From positions 23,023 to 87,022 of the forward strand of contig JACPQY010000080.1 in the NCBI GenBank assembly GCA_016190245.1: DNA of 64,000 nt. The letters run 5' to 3'. The stretch is from Nitrospirota bacterium (GTDB taxonomy: Bacteria; JACPQY01). The notes below the pieces were generated by a model that made no database searches, was not told the origin of the DNA, and worked only from the letters and a program-made list of their open reading frames with translations. The translations under genes were made by a program, and so were the position numbers. Positions 51,877-61,033 of the stretch are shown in pieces. The first letter of the stretch is position 1; every line of letters begins with the position of its first letter.

Positions 51877-52299
51877 TCAGTTGGCCTCGGAAACCTTCTC
51901 CTGGGCTTGGCTCTCCACGAGCGTGATGTGTTTCTTCCCCTTGTTGCCGGTCATCTGGCTCCGGCCGTCGAACATGACGCCTTCCTCCACCACGAACACC
52001 GGCGTGGCGACGTCGCCCGCTAGTTTTGCGGGGGCGCGCAACTCCACTCGGCTGCGCGCGGTGATGTTGCCTTCGACCTGACCGCTGACGATGGCCGTGT
52101 CCACCCGGATCTCGCCCTTGACCACGGCCTCTTCACCGATGATCAGGTATCCCTCGCTGAAAATCTGCCCGGTGAAGCGGCCATCGAGGCGCACCGTGCC
52201 CGAGAACGCGAGCTTCCCCTCGAATTCGCTCCCGCGCCCCAACAGGGCGTTGAACTCGCTCCCCGCTGCCGGTTTTGGTGTCTCTTTTTTCACGAACAT
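51877..52299 (-). CDS. Bactofilin
   Basis: A beta-helical cytoskeletal protein. The 140 residues carry the repeating six-residue strands of the bactofilin core (KLAFSGTVRLDGRFTGQIF, GEIRVDTAIVSGQVEGNIT), flanked by flexible ends (KKETPKPAAGS and ESQAQEKVSEAN). ATG 52299 follows AAAGGAGG. It sits between parB and the ATP synthase genes, a common location in deltaproteobacterial genomes. It could organise chromosome segregation machinery. Confidence 0.9.
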   Translation of the reverse strand: MFVKKETPKPAAGSEFNALLGRGSEFEGKLAFSGTVRLDGRFTGQIFSEGYLIIGEEAVVKGEIRVDTAIVSGQVEGNITARSRVELRAPAKLAGDVATPVFVVEEGVMFDGRSQMTGNKGKKHITLVESQAQEKVSEAN

Positions 52300-52347
52300 C
52301 TTGGCCTCCTTTGGTCCGGGCTCCCCGTCGGGGCCGGGGGCCTCCGG

Positions 52348-53259
52348 TCAGGCGAGAATTCTCTTTACTATATTCTGAAGATCATTCCAACTGAAGTACT
52401 CGATTTCCAGCGTCCCCTTCTGGTTGCGGTCCTTGATGCGGACCTTGGTCCCGAGCGCGTTTCGCAGGTCCGTCTCGAGTTGGCGCAGGTTCGGGTCGAG
52501 CGATGGAGCGGGGGGCTGAGCGGACTTCTTTCTCCCTCGGACCAGGGCCTCCGTATTCCGAACGGAAGCCCCCGCCTTGAGGATCTGCTCGCGGGCGGAA
52601 AGGATCTCGGCCTCGGTGGAGAGCGCCAGCAGGGCGCGCGCGTGGCCCATCTGGAGGCGGCCGGCCCGGAGATCGTCCTGAACCTGGGAAGGGAGCTTGA
52701 GGAGGCGCAGGACGTTGGCCACCGTCGCGCGCTCTTTTCCGACGCGCTCCGCGACCTCTTCTTGAGTGAGGTGGAACTCCTGAACAAGCGCCTCATAGCC
52801 GCGGGCCTCCTCGATCGAGTTGAGGTCGCGCCGCTGGAGGTTCTCGACAAGTGCAAGTTCGAGGGATTCACGGTCCGTGGCCGCTCGGAGGAGGGCGGGA
52901 ACGGTGGACAGGCCGGCTTGGAGGGCGGCGCGATAGCGACGCTCGCCGGCAATGAGTTCATAGCCACCGTTGGCCGGACGCACGAGGATGGGCTGGAGAA
53001 TGCCCGAGGTTCGGACGGAGTGGACCAACTCGACCAACTCCTGCGGATCGATGCGTTCCCGCGGCTGATGCGGATTGAGGCGGATGCGATCGAGCGGGCA
53101 GGCGAAGACCTGGCCCTGGGCGGGCGCGTCGATCGGGGTCGGCGCGGCGGCCGGCTCGGTGGGCTCGCCTCCGAGGAGGGCCCGGAGACCTCGGCCCAGG
53201 CCACGCGTGGGAGGGGTGGAGCGCGGCGCGGCCCCTTCGGCTCTCGGCTTCTCAGCCAT
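52348..53259 (-). CDS. parB: Chromosome-partitioning protein ParB
   Basis: Binds parS and loads SMC. The 303 residues show the N-terminal [14 protein letters not shown], the CTPase region with [13 protein letters not shown] and [14 protein letters not shown], the HTH ([21 protein letters not shown]) and a C-terminal dimer domain ([18 protein letters not shown]). ATG 53259 is used and overlaps parA by 8 nt. No good parS was found in the window. Confidence 0.95.
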   Translation of the reverse strand: MAEKPRAEGAAPRSTPPTRGLGRGLRALLGGEPTEPAAAPTPIDAPAQGQVFACPLDRIRLNPHQPRERIDPQELVELVHSVRTSGILQPILVRPANGGYELIAGERRYRAALQAGLSTVPALLRAATDRESLELALVENLQRRDLNSIEEARGYEALVQEFHLTQEEVAERVGKERATVANVLRLLKLPSQVQDDLRAGRLQMGHARALLALSTEAEILSAREQILKAGASVRNTEALVRGRKKSAQPPAPSLDPNLRQLETDLRNALGTKVRIKDRNQKGTLEIEYFSWNDLQNIVKRILA

Positions 53260-54037
53260 CGGACGGGGGGGGGGCGCCGTTGCGGCCGACGAGTTCCTCT
53301 GCGAGGGCCGCGTAGGAGCGCGAGCCGACGGAGGAGGGGTCGTAGGTGAGCACGGGCTTGCCATGACTCGGCGCCTCGGCGAGCCTGACGTTCCGGGGGA
53401 TCACGGTGTTGAACACGTAGCCCCGAAAATGCTCCCGCACCTCGCGGGCCACCTGTTCGGAGATGTTCGTGCGGGCGTCGTACATCGTGAGGAGGACGCC
53501 CTCGATCTCCAAGCCGGGGTTGAGATTGTCACGGATGAGTTTCACCGTCTTGAGGAGTTGGGCCAAGCCTTCGAGGGCATAGTACTCGCACTGGAGCGGA
53601 ATGATAAGCGAATGGGCCGCCGTGAGCGCGTTGACCGTGAGCAGGCCGAGGGAAGGGGGGCAATCCAGGAGGATGTAGCGGTATTGGCCGGAAAGATCCT
53701 CGAGGAGGCGTTTGAGGATCCTCTCGCGGGCCAACTGCTGGACCAGTTCGACCTCGGCGCCGATGAGGTCGGCGTGGGAGGGCAGGAGGCGCAGGTGGGG
53801 CACGCCGGAATCCACCACGAGATTCGCCACCGAGGCCGTGCCGCAGATCGCGCGGTAGAGGTTGCGTTCGCGCGCCGCCGCGCGTTCCAGTCCGAGACCG
53901 CTGGTGGTGTTGGCCTGGGGGTCCACGTCCACGAGGAGCGTGGGGAGCTCCCTCTGGGCGAGCGCCGCGCCGAGATTGATCGCCGTCGTGGTCTTCCCGA
54001 CCCCGCCCTTCTGGTTCGCGATCGCGATGATGCGCAT
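53252..54037 (-). CDS. parA: Chromosome-partitioning ATPase ParA
   Basis: A deviant Walker-A ATPase ([19 protein letters not shown]), with the family site [13 protein letters not shown] and the [10 protein letters not shown] segment. The 261 residues are typical of chromosomal ParA/Soj. Start ATG 54037. A 10-nt run of C on the coding strand (53265-53274) lies in the last codons (Pro-Pro-Pro). Confidence 0.95.
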   Translation of the reverse strand: MRIIAIANQKGGVGKTTTAINLGAALAQRELPTLLVDVDPQANTTSGLGLERAAARERNLYRAICGTASVANLVVDSGVPHLRLLPSHADLIGAEVELVQQLARERILKRLLEDLSGQYRYILLDCPPSLGLLTVNALTAAHSLIIPLQCEYYALEGLAQLLKTVKLIRDNLNPGLEIEGVLLTMYDARTNISEQVAREVREHFRGYVFNTVIPRNVRLAEAPSHGKPVLTYDPSSVGSRSYAALAEELVGRNGAPPPSDG

Positions 54038-54096
54038 CTCACCGCCCTTTCCGTGGGCCGTGCAACGAAGGCGCCGCGACTCCCGTCACCGTGCCC

Positions 54097-54125
54097 TCAT
54101 TAGCACAAAACGAGCGTTTGTCCAA
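54097..54125 (-). promoter_or_regulatory. Weak candidate promoter of parA
   Basis: Minus strand TTGGAC (54125-54120), 17 nt, TAATGA (54102-54097), 59 nt before the parA ATG. Confidence 0.3.
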
Positions 54126-54202
54126 GGCAGGCGAGAGCGAAGTGGCGCCACGTCCGATTGAATCCCGGGAAAGGAGGCCGAGTTTCGAATCGTTACACCG
54201 GG

Positions 54203-54231
54203 TTGACGGACGGGCGGGAACTTGATACAGG
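54203..54231 (+). promoter_or_regulatory. Weak candidate promoter of the SDR gene
   Basis: TTGACG (54203-54208), 17 nt, TACAGG (54226-54231), 41 nt before ATG 54273. Good -35, weak -10. Confidence 0.3.
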
Positions 54232-54272
54232 AGAACCACCCCGTCTGAGGAGGCGGAGAGGGTGACCATGCC

Positions 54273-55304
54273 ATGAGATCAAACGGAGCGGGCAGAAAGC
54301 GTGTTCGTCGTGGCGCGTCCAGCGCGAAAGGACGCGTCGTGGCCCTCACCGGCGTGAGCGGGTTCATCGGCTCCAATCTCGTGCAGCGGCTCAATGCCGA
54401 CGAGACGGTGGCCAAGATCGTGACGATCGACGTTCAAACACCGCCCGTGGCGAGCGTCAAAGTCAGGCACCACAAAGTGGATCTTACGGAGCCCCTGGCC
54501 GACGCGACGGTGGCGGAAATCCTCGAAGAGGAGAAGGCGGACACATTCGTCCACCTCGCCTTTTTCTCGAGCCCCATGCGCAACACCTCGCACGCGCACG
54601 AGATGGAGAGCGTGGGGACGATGTACGTCCTTCATGCGTGTTCCGCCGTGCCTCGGATCGAACGGCTCATCGTGGGCAGCACCACCATGGCCTACGGGGC
54701 GCATCCAAAGAATCCCAACTATCTTTCCGAGGAGCATCCCCTCCGAGCCAATCCCTCGTACCGGTTTGTGCAGGACAAAGTGGACGTGGAGAAGCAGGTG
54801 GAGCGCTTCGCGAGGAAAAACCCCGCCAAGTGCGTGACGATCCTTCGCCCCTGCACCATCCTCGGCCCGACGCGCCGCTACTTCATCACGAGGTATTTCG
54901 GCCGGCTCTTCATCATGACGCTGCTCGGCTACGACCCGCTGATGCAATTTGTCCATGAGGATGACGCGATCGACGTGTTCAGGCGGGTGGTGGACAAACC
55001 CTCGCCGGGCATCTTCAACATCGTGGGCAAGGGCGTGCTGCCTATCTCGACCGTGGTGCGTCTGCTCGGGCGCATCAACGTGCCGGTGAGTCACCTCGTG
55101 GCCTATTCCTTTGTGAACAGTCTCTGGATCAGCGGGATGGCCGAGGCCCCGGCGCCGCACCTGGACTACCTGCGCTACCTGTGGGTGGCCGACGGGGCCA
55201 AGGCGGAAGAGAAGTTGGGCTTCGTGCCGAAGTATTCAACGCGCGACACGATTCTCGCCTTTGCGGGCGTGGAGCGCCTGCGCCGCGTGCATCTTGTCCA
55301 GTAG
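54273..55304 (+). CDS. Extended SDR / NAD-dependent epimerase-like protein with altered active site
   Basis: A Rossmann-fold protein of the NAD-dependent epimerase/dehydratase group: VVALTGVSGFIGSNLVQRL (TGxxGxxG), the GSTTMAYGAHPKNP loop and LRPCTILGPTRRYF. The catalytic Tyr of YxxxK appears replaced: the line reads RFVQDKVDVEK, with Phe165 at the Tyr place, so ordinary dehydrogenase chemistry is doubtful. The 343 residues are uninterrupted. ATG 54273. The acyltransferase gene begins 7 nt later, and this pair recurs in deltaproteobacterial and myxobacterial genomes from memory. Confidence 0.75.
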   Translation: MRSNGAGRKRVRRGASSAKGRVVALTGVSGFIGSNLVQRLNADETVAKIVTIDVQTPPVASVKVRHHKVDLTEPLADATVAEILEEEKADTFVHLAFFSSPMRNTSHAHEMESVGTMYVLHACSAVPRIERLIVGSTTMAYGAHPKNPNYLSEEHPLRANPSYRFVQDKVDVEKQVERFARKNPAKCVTILRPCTILGPTRRYFITRYFGRLFIMTLLGYDPLMQFVHEDDAIDVFRRVVDKPSPGIFNIVGKGVLPISTVVRLLGRINVPVSHLVAYSFVNSLWISGMAEAPAPHLDYLRYLWVADGAKAEEKLGFVPKYSTRDTILAFAGVERLRRVHLVQ

Positions 55305-55311
55305 GGCGGTC

Positions 55312-56628
55312 ATGGGCACGCGCAAGGCCACCGTCGAAGTTGTCCCCGGGCCCGCCTTGCCCCGTCCGACGGAGCCGCCCCCCCGCCCCGCCCGGCACTC
55401 TCCCCGCGGCAACCATCACGCGCGCAACGGAACCGCGCTCGCCCCGGAGCTTCTGGGGCGCCGGCGGGACATGGCCGCCTTCTCCGTCGAACCTCTTCTC
55501 GAAGGGGAGAAGATTGTCGAGGTCATCGATCGGAAGCTGGACGATCGCCTGCGGGTGGTGGAGCGGGAGGCGCTCGACCGTCTCTCGCAGCTCGAGCAGC
55601 AGCTCAAGCAGGCGCTTACGGACGCGCGCTGGGAAGAGCGGGTGCAGGAAAAGGAGCAGGAGGTCCGCAGTCGGGTGGACCGGCTCACGGAAGAACTTCG
55701 TGGGACGCTCAGTTCCCAGCCCGTTCCCGACAAGAAGCGGCGTCTCCGGTTCTTCGACGGCGTGGCCTCGCTCGTGCGCAAGGGCGCGCGCGTGAACTGG
55801 TGGACGTCGCTCCGCCAGGTCCTGCGCGAGATCCGGATGATCGGCCGGTCGGAAGAAGTGGACGAGTTCGGGATGGATCCCGTTTTCGAGGAGCTTGTGA
55901 TGCCGGTTCTCGATTTCTTCTACCACCGATGGTGGCGGATCGAGTCGAACGGCGTGAAGAACATCCCGAGCGAGGGGCGAGGCCTGCTCGTCTCGAACCA
56001 CTCGGGCACGCTCCCCTTCGACGGCGCGATGACCAAGCTCGCGGTGCGCAAGGAGCACCCGGCCAAGCGGGAAGTCCGCTTCCTGGTCGAGGATTTCGTG
56101 TTCTATTTCCCCTTCCTGAGTTCCGCGATTATGCGGTTTGGCGGTGTACGCGCGTGCCAGGAGAACGCGCAGCGTCTGCTCGATCACGACCAACTCGTGG
56201 CCGTGTATCCGGAGGGCGTGAAGGGGTTGGGCAAGTACTACAAACACCGCTACCAGCTCGCGCGGTTCGGCCGCGGCGGCTTCATCACCCTGTGCATGCG
56301 AAGCCGCTCCCCGGTGGTGCCCGTAGCCGTGGTGGGGGCGGAGGAGACGGCCCCGATCATCGCCAAGTCCACCTTTCTGGCCAAGCTCTTCCGCGTGCCC
56401 TATTTCCCCATTACGGTGACGTTCCCATGGCTGGGGCTCTTGGGACTCGTCCCGCTGCCGACCAAGTGGACGATTGATTTCGGCGAGCCGCTGGATGTCA
56501 CGGATAGGGGTCGCGCCTCCCTGTCGGACGATCTCTTCATCAATCGGCAGAGCGAGCGCGTGCGCTCCGCGATCCACAACATGATGATCTACCGGCTCCA
56601 GCGCCGGAAGTCGATTTTCTTCGGGTGA
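55312..56628 (+). CDS. Lysophospholipid acyltransferase-like protein with coiled-coil N terminus
   Basis: A PlsC-type acyltransferase. Residues 1-130 hold a Pro-rich start and a coiled coil (DRLSQLEQQLKQALTDARWE, EERVQEKEQEVRSRVDRL). The acyltransferase domain is marked by SNHSGTLPFDGAM, FPFLSSAIMRFGG and VAVYPEGVKGLGK. The His-Asp motif reads HSGTLPFD rather than the standard HxxxxD spacing, as in one PlsC subgroup. ATG 55312 gives 438 residues. It is coupled to the SDR gene and converges on the methyltransferase operon. Confidence 0.82.
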   Translation: MGTRKATVEVVPGPALPRPTEPPPRPARHSPRGNHHARNGTALAPELLGRRRDMAAFSVEPLLEGEKIVEVIDRKLDDRLRVVEREALDRLSQLEQQLKQALTDARWEERVQEKEQEVRSRVDRLTEELRGTLSSQPVPDKKRRLRFFDGVASLVRKGARVNWWTSLRQVLREIRMIGRSEEVDEFGMDPVFEELVMPVLDFFYHRWWRIESNGVKNIPSEGRGLLVSNHSGTLPFDGAMTKLAVRKEHPAKREVRFLVEDFVFYFPFLSSAIMRFGGVRACQENAQRLLDHDQLVAVYPEGVKGLGKYYKHRYQLARFGRGGFITLCMRSRSPVVPVAVVGAEETAPIIAKSTFLAKLFRVPYFPITVTFPWLGLLGLVPLPTKWTIDFGEPLDVTDRGRASLSDDLFINRQSERVRSAIHNMMIYRLQRRKSIFFG

Positions 56629-56669
56629 CCCCCCCCCCGGCGGCACCGGGCGCTGCACGGGGCGAGAGG

Positions 56670-57533
56670 CTACGTACGGGCGTCGTCCGCCGCCGGTTTT
56701 CTGCCGATCAGGACGAAGTAGCCGCCTTCTCGTTCCAGCCTGGAGATCCAACCAAGCTGACAGATGAGGTGATCCACCCACGTGCCGACGGGGGTGGGCT
56801 CAAGGAGTGAGCCTTGGTTTGATGCTTCGAGCGTGATTGGCGGCATGGCGTTCACGTACTCCACACCGAGCGAATCGAACCAGCCGAGGACCTCGTCCAC
56901 GGAATGGCTCGACTCGTGCGGGTGCGCGTACTGGTCCTGGAACCAGGCGCTTTGCTTGGCTTCTCCCATCTTCTCTTTTCGCAGGTGCGTGTCCAGGCGG
57001 TAGGCACGGGGCCCGAACCAACGGAAGATCTTTTTCCGCAACTTGTGAATCAGGCGGCCGAATGTGTTGTAAAAGCCGACGGCGAGGTAGCCGCCGGGCT
57101 TGAGAAGGGGGAGGATGGATCGGAAGCCGCCGAAGGGATCGGCGGTGTGGTGGAGGACGCCGTGGCAGAAAAGGAAGTCTACACTGGCCGGCTTGAAGGC
57201 GGGCCGGAACAGATCCATTTGGACGAAGTGGGCCGTCGGGAGCGTGTGCTTCTTCCGGAATCGGTTGGCCTCCGAGAGGGAGGCGAGCGAGAAGTCGGCG
57301 CCCAGGGAGAAACGTCCCGTCAGCGACAGGAACGTGGGCAGTTGTCCCGTGCCGCAGCCCACGTCCAGCACGGCGGCGTTGTAGGGGATTTCCTCGTTCA
57401 GCATCGAGGCATAGCTGCTCAGGCTCGAACGTTCGAGGAGCGACTGGGGGGTGTCCGTTTCGTTGTAGGCGGGGAACGGGTTCCGCTCGTAGAAGAGCCG
57501 GACCTTCCGGGGGACTTCCGCAGGGCCGCTCAC
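56670..57533 (-). CDS. Class I SAM-dependent methyltransferase
   Basis: A 287-residue methyltransferase: SAM motif AVLDVGCGTGQLPTFLSL, DFSLASLSEANRFRK, MDLFRPAFKPASVDFLFCHG and VLHHTADPFGGFRSILPLLK. GTG 57533 overlaps the carbamoyltransferase stop (GTGA), so the two are translationally coupled. In the context of a carbamoyltransferase it probably modifies the same glycan or small molecule. The substrate is unknown. Confidence 0.85.
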   Translation of the reverse strand: MSGPAEVPRKVRLFYERNPFPAYNETDTPQSLLERSSLSSYASMLNEEIPYNAAVLDVGCGTGQLPTFLSLTGRFSLGADFSLASLSEANRFRKKHTLPTAHFVQMDLFRPAFKPASVDFLFCHGVLHHTADPFGGFRSILPLLKPGGYLAVGFYNTFGRLIHKLRKKIFRWFGPRAYRLDTHLRKEKMGEAKQSAWFQDQYAHPHESSHSVDEVLGWFDSLGVEYVNAMPPITLEASNQGSLLEPTPVGTWVDHLICQLGWISRLEREGGYFVLIGRKPAADDART

Positions 57534-59320
57534 TGTCGTTTCTCGATCCAGAAAGGCCCGATGCCCAGGCAGTCGATCCCGCTGCGATAGAACGTGCTCA
57601 GGGCGTTGGCCGCCGTTGTGACAATGGGTTCGCCGCGCAGGTTGAAGGAGGTGTTGAGGAGCACGGGTGTTCCCTCCGCCTCGCCGAACTTGTGAATGAG
57701 GCGATGGTAGAGCGGGCTTGTATCGGGATCCACCACTTGGACGCGACTCGAGCCGTCCTCGTGCACGACGGCGGGGATCTCGGACCGGACATTCTGCAGG
57801 GCCGGCACGACGCAGAGCATGAACCGGGAGGGCGAGGCGGACGCGTGCAGCGACTCCGGCAGCTCGAAATAGCGGGAGGCGGATTCTCGTGTCACGGAGG
57901 GGGCGAAGGGGCGGAAGGGTTCGCGGAACTTGATCTTGATGTTGACCACGTCCTTGGTCGAGGGGTCCTTCGGGTTCGCCAGGATCGAGCGGTGGCCCAG
58001 CGCGCGGGGCCCCCATTCGAAGCGGCCTTGGAACCAGCCGACCACTTTTCGGTTCGAGAGGGCTCGCACGCAGCGGTCCACGAGCGAGTCCTCGTTCGGG
58101 CAGGTTTCGAAGACGGCGCCTTTTTCTACGAGGACCTCGCGGATGGCGCTTTCCTGAAAGTCCTGACCCCAGAAGGCGTGGTCCATCGTGAAGCGGCGTG
58201 GTTTGCCGAGGAGGACGGACCACGCGTACAGGGCGGCCCCGAGCGCGCCGCCTGAATCGCCCGCGGCCGGCTGGACGAACATGTCCTTGAAGATCCCCTC
58301 GCGCAGGATGCGGGTGTTGGCCACCGAGTTGAGTCCGACGCCGCCCGCGATGCAGAGGTTCTCCACCCCGGTTCTTTCGCGGAGGTGGCGGGCCATTTTC
58401 AGGATGATGATCTCCGTGGCCGCCTGGATGGAGGCGGCGAGATCGGCGTAGCGTTGATTGGTTTCCAGTTCCTCCGAGGTGGGGGGTACGGGGTCGTCAT
58501 AGGTGCTCGTGCGGGCCGTCACGAATCGCGCCCGCGGGTTGCGCGGCGGGCCGAACAGGTCCACGAACTTCGAGCTGAAGGCCCGCGTGGTGTGGTGCGG
58601 ATAGCTGAAATACTCCGGCCGGATCGAGAAACTCCCGTCGTCGTAGAGTTCGATCGTTTTCATCACCTCGTCCAGGAAGCGGGGCTTTCCGAAGGGGGCC
58701 ATCCCCATGACCTTGTACTCGCCCTCGTTCACCTCGAAGCCGAGGAAGGCGGTGAAGACGGAGTAGAGGAGGCCGATGGAGTGGGGGAACCGGAGCTCCT
58801 GGAAGATCTCGATCTCGGATTGGTCGCCCCGCGTGCGGCCCGCCCCGAGGGTGGAGCTGGCCCATTCGCCGACGCCGTCCACCGTCAGGATCGCGGCTTC
58901 TTGGAACGGTGAGCAGAGAAAGGCCGAGGCCGCGTGGGAGAGGTGGTGCTCCGAGAAGAGAATCCGATCGGGTGGGATATCGAGTTCCTTGCGGATGCGG
59001 TTCTCGATCCACAGCTTGTCCCCGATCCAGTTGTAGACCGATTTTCTGAAGAGCGGCCACGTCCGGGGGTAGCCTGCCAGGACGGAGGTCAGGATCCGGT
59101 GGAACTTGAGGAAGGGCTTCTCGTAGAAGACCACGTAGTCCAGCTCGCGCGATGAGATGCCTGCGCGGTCCAGGCAGAACTGAATGGCGCGCAGCGGGAA
59201 GTCGCTGTCGTGCTTCTTCCGCGTGAAACGTTCTTCTTCCGCCGCCGCGATCAACAGGCCGTCCTGGAGCAACGCTGCGGCCGCGTCGTGGTAGTAGCAA
59301 CTGATCCCGAGGATGTTCAC
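57530..59320 (-). CDS. Carbamoyltransferase of the NodU/CmcH family
   Basis: Transfers carbamoyl from carbamoyl phosphate to a hydroxyl group of a sugar or natural product. VNILGISCYYHDAAAALLQ starts the domain, followed by EERFTRKKHDSDFP, FSEHHLSHAASAF, LCIAGGVGLNSVANT, GRFEWGPRALGHRSILANP and the C-terminal LLNTSFNLRGEPIV. GTG 59320 gives 596 residues and aligns with the usual family start. An upstream ATG at 59440 would add 40 low-complexity residues encoded by a repeat element. The neighbours (small membrane proteins and SGNH hydrolase) recur with such enzymes. Confidence 0.88.
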   Translation of the reverse strand: MNILGISCYYHDAAAALLQDGLLIAAAEEERFTRKKHDSDFPLRAIQFCLDRAGISSRELDYVVFYEKPFLKFHRILTSVLAGYPRTWPLFRKSVYNWIGDKLWIENRIRKELDIPPDRILFSEHHLSHAASAFLCSPFQEAAILTVDGVGEWASSTLGAGRTRGDQSEIEIFQELRFPHSIGLLYSVFTAFLGFEVNEGEYKVMGMAPFGKPRFLDEVMKTIELYDDGSFSIRPEYFSYPHHTTRAFSSKFVDLFGPPRNPRARFVTARTSTYDDPVPPTSEELETNQRYADLAASIQAATEIIILKMARHLRERTGVENLCIAGGVGLNSVANTRILREGIFKDMFVQPAAGDSGGALGAALYAWSVLLGKPRRFTMDHAFWGQDFQESAIREVLVEKGAVFETCPNEDSLVDRCVRALSNRKVVGWFQGRFEWGPRALGHRSILANPKDPSTKDVVNIKIKFREPFRPFAPSVTRESASRYFELPESLHASASPSRFMLCVVPALQNVRSEIPAVVHEDGSSRVQVVDPDTSPLYHRLIHKFGEAEGTPVLLNTSFNLRGEPIVTTAANALSTFYRSGIDCLGIGPFWIEKRQ

Positions 59321-59436
59321 CCCGCACCGAGACCCCGCGACGGGTCCGCCCGTGGCGGCTGAGGGATTTTCGACTCCACTGCGCGGAGCACGGGGGTTGA
59401 CGTCCGCCGCGGAAAATGCGGGCTCTGGTGCGGGGT
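59319..59436. repeat. Intergenic element with 10-bp inverted repeats, like 24442-24655
   Basis: ACCCCGCACC (59319-59328) and GGTGCGGGGT (59427-59436) are perfect inverted repeats. As in the 24442 element, the end overlaps the first two bases of the following GTG start codon on the minus strand. The interior differs from the 24442 element. Confidence 0.5.
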
Positions 59437-59444
59437 TCATGGTC

Positions 59445-59702
59445 TCAGGGCGATCGGGCGTCCTTCACGGTGCGCACCTGGTTCTTCCGCTCCACCCACT
59501 TCGTGCGGGCCTGCGCGCGCGGTCCGCGCATCTCGGAGCGTGCGGAAAGGCTGAAAAGAGGGAAGACGAGGGAATAGAGAGCCAGCAGCAGGACATAGGA
59601 GACGCCGCGGGCGATTCTCTTCCCAACGAGGGAAAGGGCCCGGAGCAGCGCGCGAACGTTTTTCAGAACCCCGTCGGAAGTCGGGGATTGTTTGGGAGGC
59701 AC
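59445..59702 (-). CDS. Small membrane protein in the carbamoyltransferase operon
   Basis: An 85-residue protein with one hydrophobic helix (GVSYVLLLALYSLVFPLFSL) after a basic N-terminal part and a basic C-terminal tail (KWVERKNQVRTVKD). GTG 59702 starts 3 nt after the DUF5989-like gene stop. It resembles unnamed small proteins found next to carbamoyltransferases (saxitoxin-type sxt clusters have comparable small genes). No domain was recognised. Confidence 0.6.
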   Translation of the reverse strand: MPPKQSPTSDGVLKNVRALLRALSLVGKRIARGVSYVLLLALYSLVFPLFSLSARSEMRGPRAQARTKWVERKNQVRTVKDARSP

Positions 59703-59705
59703 CTC

Positions 59706-59885
59706 TCAGAAAAGGGTGTAGATGAATCCGGCGATGGGCGACACTTCGGCGCTGATGAGGGCGAGGCCGAGGAACAGCGTCACGATTACGACGGGAATCA
59801 TCCACCAACTCTTGATCCGCCAGAGGAAGGCGACAAAGCGGCCGATGGTGGAAAAACGGGCGCCCGTCTCTTCATACCACTTCAT
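59706..59885 (-). CDS. DUF5989-like small membrane protein
   Basis: A 59-residue frame (MKWYEETGARFSTIGRFVAF, then LWRIKSWWMIPVVIVTLFLG and a short C terminus). Tryptophan-rich, one membrane helix, ending AGFIYTLF. It resembles DUF5989 proteins, which are usually beside carbamoyltransferases and GDSL hydrolases. It is below the usual minimum size for automatic detection. ATG 59885; it lies between the SGNH hydrolase and the 85-residue gene. Confidence 0.7.
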   Translation of the reverse strand: MKWYEETGARFSTIGRFVAFLWRIKSWWMIPVVIVTLFLGLALISAEVSPIAGFIYTLF

Positions 59886-59957
59886 AGGGGCCGGATTGTA
59901 GAGGGCGGCGGGGGGTGTGTCAATTTCCCGGACGAAGCGGCTCCGGAGCTGGAGGTC

Positions 59958-61025
59958 TCAGTGAGCCGGGGCGGCCAGGGCCCGCTCGACATGCGCGGCG
60001 ACGATCTCGGCGAACTTCTGGGCGCCATCTTCGGAGAAATGGACGAGGTCCGTGTAGTAGGCGGGATTCGTGAAGGACATCCGTTCCACGTCGATGAGGA
60101 GCACGCCGAATTTCGAGGCGAGTTCCCGCTGGATCTGGTTGTACTTGGAGACCATCTCCACGATGAGGGGGAGGCCGCTGTGGGCGAACCCTCCAGCCCG
60201 GGGGAAGTTCGTCCCGAGGTCCGCGGCGGGGTCGTAGTTCATGGGCATGGTGATCAGCCCCGCCTTGATGCCGTGGTGGGAGGCGAGGACCAGGAAGTTG
60301 GTCAGGTTCATCGTGTAGATCTTCGGACTCGGCTTGGACACCGTGGGGTCCATCTTGTGGAGAGTGAGCATCTCGGCGCGGGCCTTCTTGCCTTGGAGTC
60401 CATCCCGGATCCTGCGGAGTCGGTTGCGGGCGAAATTGTAGAGGAGCGAATGATTCTCCACAAAACCGGAATACTTCGCGTAGTCCACGGCCGGAAGTTT
60501 CTTGAGCCACTTGTACTCTTCATTCTGGAAATCGTTGATGGCGTGGAAGACCAGGATGAAATCGGGTTCCAGATAGATCGCGCGGGTGATGAATTGGACG
60601 AGGCTTTGCGTCGTGTTCCAGGCGGGCACGGCAACGTTCACGACCTCGACCCGGTCGTATCCGGGGATCTTGTGGTTCTTGAGCAGCGTTCCGAGCTTGG
60701 CCGGGTAGTTGCCGCTGTGGGAGGTGGAGCCCCCAAACGTGACGATCCTGTACGTTCCCGCGGGCTTTTGAATCGAGATCTCCTCGCCGCGGAAGCCGAG
60801 GCTGTTAATCTTCACGTGGTCGAGGCCTTGGGCGGGGCCCTCGGAGTTGGGCTTGAACGAGGGCCCAAGGAAGAAGTAGTCCCTGTAGTTGGTGCCGTAG
60901 AGAGCGTCTTCGAAGGAACGGCCGCGGCTGGCTTGGAAATAGCGCGCGCCGGCTTCCAAGGCCAGGAGTGTGACCACGGCGAGGCCGGCTTGGATGAGGA
61001 GCTGTCTTTTCAGGCGGGACGCCAT
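59958..61025 (-). CDS. SGNH/GDSL-like hydrolase with N-terminal anchor
   Basis: A 355-residue hydrolase. An N-terminal helix (LLIQAGLAVVTLLALEAGAR) anchors it or serves as signal. The SGNH blocks are visible: VTFGGSTSHSG (Ser), VFHAINDFQNEE (Asn), and TDLVHFSEDG (Asp, His) at the end. Such enzymes deacylate or acylate sugars on cell-envelope glycans. ATG 61025 is preferred to GTG 61043, since the TTGACC/CATCCT promoter ends 8 nt before it. First gene of the carbamoyltransferase operon. Confidence 0.85.
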   Translation of the reverse strand: MASRLKRQLLIQAGLAVVTLLALEAGARYFQASRGRSFEDALYGTNYRDYFFLGPSFKPNSEGPAQGLDHVKINSLGFRGEEISIQKPAGTYRIVTFGGSTSHSGNYPAKLGTLLKNHKIPGYDRVEVVNVAVPAWNTTQSLVQFITRAIYLEPDFILVFHAINDFQNEEYKWLKKLPAVDYAKYSGFVENHSLLYNFARNRLRRIRDGLQGKKARAEMLTLHKMDPTVSKPSPKIYTMNLTNFLVLASHHGIKAGLITMPMNYDPAADLGTNFPRAGGFAHSGLPLIVEMVSKYNQIQRELASKFGVLLIDVERMSFTNPAYYTDLVHFSEDGAQKFAEIVAAHVERALAAPAH

Positions 61026-61033
61026 CGGCGGGG

